Part shown: positions 20,611 through 23,917 of the stretch, piece after piece | How the letters are laid out: each line of letters opens with the position of its first letter | Position numbering within the stretch: the stretch's first letter is position 1 | Assembly: GCF_030826625.1 (NCBI RefSeq) | Contig: NZ_JAPJNQ010000023.1 | Location: forward strand, 3,455-27,371 | Source of the DNA: Corynebacterium sp. | GTDB lineage: Bacteria; Actinomycetota; Actinomycetes; Mycobacteriales; Mycobacteriaceae | Length of the DNA: 23,917 nucleotides | Direction: 5' to 3' | Translations under genes and position numbers: made by a program | The notes under the pieces: model-generated | Told to the model about the DNA's origin: nothing | Databases searched by the model: none | Seen by the model: the letters and a program-made list of their open reading frames with translations, nothing else

Positions 20611-21528
20611 ATGGCAAACGATGAGGCGCGCGCCGACAACCATGGGACGGTAGATTTGTTGGGCCCGGTAGAAATCCGGGCTCTTGCCGACGAGATTGGC
20701 ATCGTCCCGACGAAAAAACTCGGGCAAAATTTTGTGCATGATGCTAATACCGTGCGCCGGATCGTCGATACAGCTCAGGTTTCTCCGAATGATCACGTTC
20801 TGGAAGTTGGTCCTGGTCTCGGGTCTTTAACGCTGGGTTTGTTGGATATCGCAGACCATGTCACGGCCATCGAAATCGATGAGCGCTTAGCCGCGAAGCT
20901 TCCCGATACGGTCGCCACACGTGCACAGCAACGTGCAGCGAATTTTTCTTTGCTGACAGCCGACGCCCTGCGTGTGAGCCCAGAAGAAGTAGCAGCGGTT
21001 TCCCCGGCTGCGGTTGGCGCACCGACAGCTTTGGTCGCCAACTTACCGTATAACGTCGCGGTGCCAGTGCTGTTGCATTTGTTGGCACAATTTCCCAGCA
21101 TCACGCGCGTTTTAGTGATGGTGCAGGCAGAAGTTGCCGATCGCTTGGCTGCGCAGCCAGGGACGAAAATTTACGGTGTTCCGAGCGTGAAAGCTAGTTT
21201 CTATGGCGAGGTCACGCGTGCAGGCACGATCGCCGAGCACGTGTTTTGGCCAGCGCCGACGATTAAGTCCGGCTTAGTGCGCATTGAACGCTACCCAGAA
21301 CATGCCCGTGCTTGGCCGATTGATGAGGCAACCCGCCGCGCGGTTTTCCCGGTTGTCGACGCCGCATTCGCGCAGCGCCGCAAGACATTACGCGCTGCCT
21401 TATCTAAACATTATGGTTCAGCGACCGCGGCCGAACAGGCCTTGCGCGCGGTAAATATTGAGCCATCGCTGCGCGGGGAAAAACTCAGCGTGAGTGATTT
21501 TGTGCGTCTTGGATTGGGCAACGAGTGA
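20611..21528 (+). CDS. ksgA: 16S rRNA dimethyladenosine transferase KsgA (RsmA)
   Basis: A 305-residue Rossmann-fold methyltransferase. The N-terminal KKLGQNFVHD (35-44), SAM motif LEVGPGLGSLT (64-74), acidic EID (88-90) and catalytic motif NLPYN (144-148) are all intact. It dimethylates A1518 and A1519 of 16S rRNA late in 30S assembly. The C-terminal helical domain (FAQRRKTLRAAL) is complete. It is coupled to ispE: the TGA stop and the ispE ATG share one base. No RBS is seen before the ATG, but a TAAACT box lies 6 nt upstream. Confidence 0.97.
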   Translation: MANDEARADNHGTVDLLGPVEIRALADEIGIVPTKKLGQNFVHDANTVRRIVDTAQVSPNDHVLEVGPGLGSLTLGLLDIADHVTAIEIDERLAAKLPDTVATRAQQRAANFSLLTADALRVSPEEVAAVSPAAVGAPTALVANLPYNVAVPVLLHLLAQFPSITRVLVMVQAEVADRLAAQPGTKIYGVPSVKASFYGEVTRAGTIAEHVFWPAPTIKSGLVRIERYPEHARAWPIDEATRRAVFPVVDAAFAQRRKTLRAALSKHYGSATAAEQALRAVNIEPSLRGEKLSVSDFVRLGLGNE

Positions 21529-22583
21529 TGGCCAGCGTGCGCACACAGCAAACACGTAAGCAGACCACTTATGCGGCGCGGGCTTTTGCGAAAGTGAATT
21601 TGCATTTGGCAGTTGGCCCTGCCCGCGATGATGGGTTTCATGAGTTGGTCACGATTTTCCAATCTCTCGATCTCGCCGATGTTGTGAGTATCGAAATCTC
21701 GGAGCCATCTGCTGCGCCCGTGACTGGTGATGCCGAACCTCTGGCTCGTGAAAGTGCCGGCACTGTGGTGACTGGCGGCACTGCGGTGACTGGCTTATCT
21801 GTGTCGGGACGAGATAGCCACGCAGTGCCCACCGATGCTTCGAATCTCGCGTGGAAAGCAGTCGATGCCGTGGTACAAGCACTGCGTCAGATTCACGGAG
21901 CAGACCTACTGTTGCCAAAGGTGAAAATCGCCATCGAGAAAAATATCCCCGTTGCCGGGGGCATGGCAGGCGGTTCTGCTGACGCTGCGGCAGCCTTGCG
22001 CGCGGCCAATGCTCTATTTTCCGAATACGGAGAGTGCGCAATGCTTGATGAAAGGACTTTGCATGAGCTGGCCGCACAGCTCGGCTCAGATATCCCGTTT
22101 TGCCTGCATGGCCACACCGCAGTAGGCCAGGGGCGCGGCGAGAAATTGTATCCGCTACCGACCACCGGAAAATTTCACTGGGCTTTGCTCGCCCATGAGC
22201 AAGGGCTATCAACGCCACACGTATTCCGTGCCTTCGATGAGCTGGTCCAGGATTCACAGCCAAACCCCGCTACGGAAGAAACTGCTGATTTAGCTGCCGC
22301 GTTGCTTGACGCGGACGTCCACCAGGTTGCGCAGTTTTTGCGCAATGACCTGCAAGCAGCGGCGCTGCACGTACGAGCAGATTTACGCGCCAGCATCGAC
22401 GCCGGGGTAGCAGCAGGGGCTCTAGCAGGCGTTATCTCCGGATCCGGGCCAACTTGCGCATTTTTGTGCGGTGACGAATTCAGTGCTGCTCGTGTGGCTG
22501 CGCACCTGGAAAGCACAATAGCCGGTACTCGCGGCATTACTGCCACGAGCCCGGCTGGTCGCGCGGAACTCATCGAGTATTAG
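21528..22583 (+). CDS. ispE: 4-diphosphocytidyl-2-C-methyl-D-erythritol kinase IspE
   Basis: A 351-residue GHMP kinase. The N-terminal AKVNLHLAVG (21-30) and DDGFHEL (34-40), the ATP loop PVAGGMAGGSADAA (141-154), the acidic LGSDIPF segment and the late ISGSGPTCAFLC motif are present. It phosphorylates CDP-methylerythritol in the MEP pathway, feeding isoprenoid carriers for the cell wall. A Gly/Thr/Val-rich insertion at about 62-100, partly from an 18-bp duplication, makes it longer than average IspE. ATG 21528 overlaps the ksgA stop by one base; a GTG at 21525 is also in frame. The rpfB-ksgA-ispE order is the mycobacterial one. Confidence 0.95.
   Translation: MASVRTQQTRKQTTYAARAFAKVNLHLAVGPARDDGFHELVTIFQSLDLADVVSIEISEPSAAPVTGDAEPLARESAGTVVTGGTAVTGLSVSGRDSHAVPTDASNLAWKAVDAVVQALRQIHGADLLLPKVKIAIEKNIPVAGGMAGGSADAAAALRAANALFSEYGECAMLDERTLHELAAQLGSDIPFCLHGHTAVGQGRGEKLYPLPTTGKFHWALLAHEQGLSTPHVFRAFDELVQDSQPNPATEETADLAAALLDADVHQVAQFLRNDLQAAALHVRADLRASIDAGVAAGALAGVISGSGPTCAFLCGDEFSAARVAAHLESTIAGTRGITATSPAGRAELIEY
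21759..21794. repeat. 18-bp tandem duplication in ispE
   Basis: GGCACTGTGGTGACTGGC (21759-21776) is followed directly by GGCACTGCGGTGACTGGC (21777-21794), differing at one base. A further GTGACTGG copy lies at 21720-21727. They encode GTVVTG and GTAVTG in the non-conserved insertion. Confidence 0.8.
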
Positions 22584-22660
22584 CTCGCAGAGAGCTCCGT
22601 AGCTGTGAACTTACAGAGTTAGCGTTAGCACGCTCCGCTTCGGGCGAATGCTATTGATTG
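22584..22660. other. Convergent gap between ispE and aztD-like gene
   Basis: AGCGT-TAGC-ACGCT (22621-22634) is a short hairpin, and GGCGAA (22643-22648) can pair with TTCGCC (22665-22670) across the aztD stop. Either could help terminate transcription; neither has a strong T-run. Confidence 0.25.
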
Positions 22661-23917
22661 CTATTTCGCCAGACCCATTTCAACTGGTGCGAAGTCTAGT
22701 TCGGTGCGGGTCACAACTTCGCCTTCTTTGAGGTCAACCATCAGGAATTCCTTGTTTTCGGCGTCGGTGACATAAGCGATATCGCCATCGACCTTCAGGA
22801 TTGGACCAGGCTGTTGCCATTCGTCTTTTTCCTTCCATGGTTTGATGACCTCGATGCGATCGGTGACCTCACCGGATTCCACATCGATGATGTTCAAGAA
22901 GCCATCGTAAGTCAGCACGACACCGTCGCCATCTTCAGTGCGTCCCAGGGAACGGAACCAATAGGAATCTTCCAGGTCAACCTTCTTGACGGTGTAATCG
23001 CGGGTATCGATCAGTGTGACAGAAGTCGGGCGCTCGAGATCAGCGTCTTCGTCAGTTTTGTTATCACCGAGAACGATTGGGGAATTCTCGCTTCCCGCCA
23101 AGTTTCCGGAGCGCTGATAACCGTCAGTCCAGAAATCGCTTGCATCGACCTTGTGGAACTCCTGGTCTTCGACATCGAAGACCACAGGGCCATTGGTGCA
23201 GCCGAAGGCGACGTTTCCGCCACCGGCGACGGCCTCACCGTGGATGCCTGGGCAGTCGTCGGTGGAAGCCAGTACTTCGTTTTCGAGGCTGCGGTATTCG
23301 ATGCGGTGGCGTTCGTCCTCGGTACCAACGGTGGTGAGGTAGCTGCCGTCTTCGAACGGAACTGCCACACCGTGGTGCGGATCGCCAGATTCTGCGGTGA
23401 TCAGGTGCGTCGGACGCATGGAATCGGTGCCATCTTGCAGCTCATCAATGTCGAAGATGGTGATTTCGCCAGTGCCGTCGTCGAAAAGCGCAGTCTTGCC
23501 GTCATGCTGGACTACATGGCCTGGCTTTTCTGCCGCCAAGATGGCGTCGGTCAGCTCAGGAGACTTTTCGTAATAGTGGTTGTGATCGCCGTGTGGCTGG
23601 GTGACGGCACCGGTATCGAAAATGGTAAAGCCGTCTTTGCCGGAAACGAACAGGTGGCGGGTATCGCCAGCGGGGTTCAGACGGTGGAAGCCTTTAATTT
23701 CTTCTTCGTCGACGATTTCGCCGGTGGATGGGTCAATCGTCGTTAAACCTTTATCGTGAGAGAGCACGATGCGCTGCGGCAGCGAGGAAACCTCGGTCAA
23801 TTCGGCGTCGTCCGAGGCAGGACCGTCGTGGTCGTGTCCGTGTGATTCAGATTCGGTGGCTTCGGAGGTGGCGGTGGTTTGGTCCGCGCTGGTTGCGTCT
23901 TCGTCTGGGCTGGAGCT
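22661..23917 (-). CDS. aztD: AztD-like periplasmic zinc metallochaperone, N-terminus outside window
   Basis: The minus-strand frame is open to the window edge, giving at least 418 residues. The visible N-terminus is acidic and Ser/Thr-rich and holds a His cluster, SHGHDHDG (about 23831-23854). The rest is a beta-propeller made of repeated blades (TIDPSTGEIVD, TIFDTG, ITIFDID, FDVEDQ, TLIDTRDY, NIIDVESGEV). More His-rich sites are PHGDHNHYY and DPHHGVAVPF, and two Cys occur in DDCPGIHGEA and FGCTNGP, possibly a disulfide. This combination fits AztD, which passes zinc to the AztC solute-binding protein of an ABC importer. A TTG at 23800 could be mistaken for the start, but the in-frame His-rich part upstream shows the gene continues. 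aztABC would be expected beyond the right edge. The assignment is from recalled family features, not a search. Confidence 0.75.
   Translation of the reverse strand, partial: SSSPDEDATSADQTTATSEATESESHGHDHDGPASDDAELTEVSSLPQRIVLSHDKGLTTIDPSTGEIVDEEEIKGFHRLNPAGDTRHLFVSGKDGFTIFDTGAVTQPHGDHNHYYEKSPELTDAILAAEKPGHVVQHDGKTALFDDGTGEITIFDIDELQDGTDSMRPTHLITAESGDPHHGVAVPFEDGSYLTTVGTEDERHRIEYRSLENEVLASTDDCPGIHGEAVAGGGNVAFGCTNGPVVFDVEDQEFHKVDASDFWTDGYQRSGNLAGSENSPIVLGDNKTDEDADLERPTSVTLIDTRDYTVKKVDLEDSYWFRSLGRTEDGDGVVLTYDGFLNIIDVESGEVTDRIEVIKPWKEKDEWQQPGPILKVDGDIAYVTDAENKEFLMVDLKEGEVVTRTELDFAPVEMGLAK

Noticed and set aside
22814..23746. Long open frame of about 310 codons on the + strand opposite the aztD-like gene
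   Set aside because: Its translation is low-complexity Val/Ala/Phe/Asp-rich with no motif, and the opposite strand has a convincing beta-propeller with His motifs. It is a shadow from codon bias.

Overview
The window looks like a core chromosomal segment of a Corynebacterium (order Mycobacteriales/Corynebacteriales). The gene order htrA-moaB2/mog, mscL (divergent), 5-FCL, galU, moeA-like/glp, rimJ, glpR, then pmt, rsmI, metS, tatD, rpfB, ksgA, ispE follows the M. tuberculosis Rv0983-Rv1011 backbone. A BetP-type betaine carrier between rsmI and metS is a corynebacterial signature. GC content is moderate by eye. No rRNA, tRNA, phage, IS element or CRISPR array was seen. The species was not determined.

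Layout. 1-1365 (+): C-terminal part of an HtrA-like protease, a Mog/MoaB-type protein and an 86-aa protein I do not recognise. 1439-3414 (-): mscL, a SAF-domain membrane protein and 5-formyltetrahydrofolate cyclo-ligase. 3553-8226 (+): galU, a MoeA-like gene best read as glp, a RimJ-type acetyltransferase and glpR. This is the gephyrin-like Glp/GlpR divisome module of Corynebacteriales. 8275-9021 (-): a Tag-type DNA glycosylase. 9140-10247 (+): a DoxX protein overlapping a membrane zinc-finger (ZAS/zf-HC2) protein. 10214-11833 (-): protein O-mannosyltransferase, overlapping the previous gene tail to tail. 11881-22583 (+): rsmI, betP-like, metS, a CynX-type MFS transporter, tatD, rpfB-like, ksgA and ispE. 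22661-23917 (-): an AztD-like zinc metallochaperone running off the right edge.

Themes. (1) Envelope and division: Glp/GlpR, Pmt, Rpf, GalU, HtrA and IspE (isoprenoid supply). (2) Osmotic control: MscL releases and the BetP-like carrier imports. (3) Start architecture: several genes have a TAnnnT-like -10 box only 6-8 nt before the start codon and no Shine-Dalgarno sequence, as expected for leaderless mRNAs. (4) Four otherwise ordinary genes (tag, rsmI, the MFS gene, ispE) carry short in-frame tandem repeats in tails or linkers.

No clearly new defence or mobile system is visible. The most interesting points are the degenerate catalytic motifs in Glp, the Tag homologue that lacks the E. coli-type zinc ligands, the DoxX/zinc-finger pair with no sigma gene beside it, and the repeated leaderless promoter pattern.
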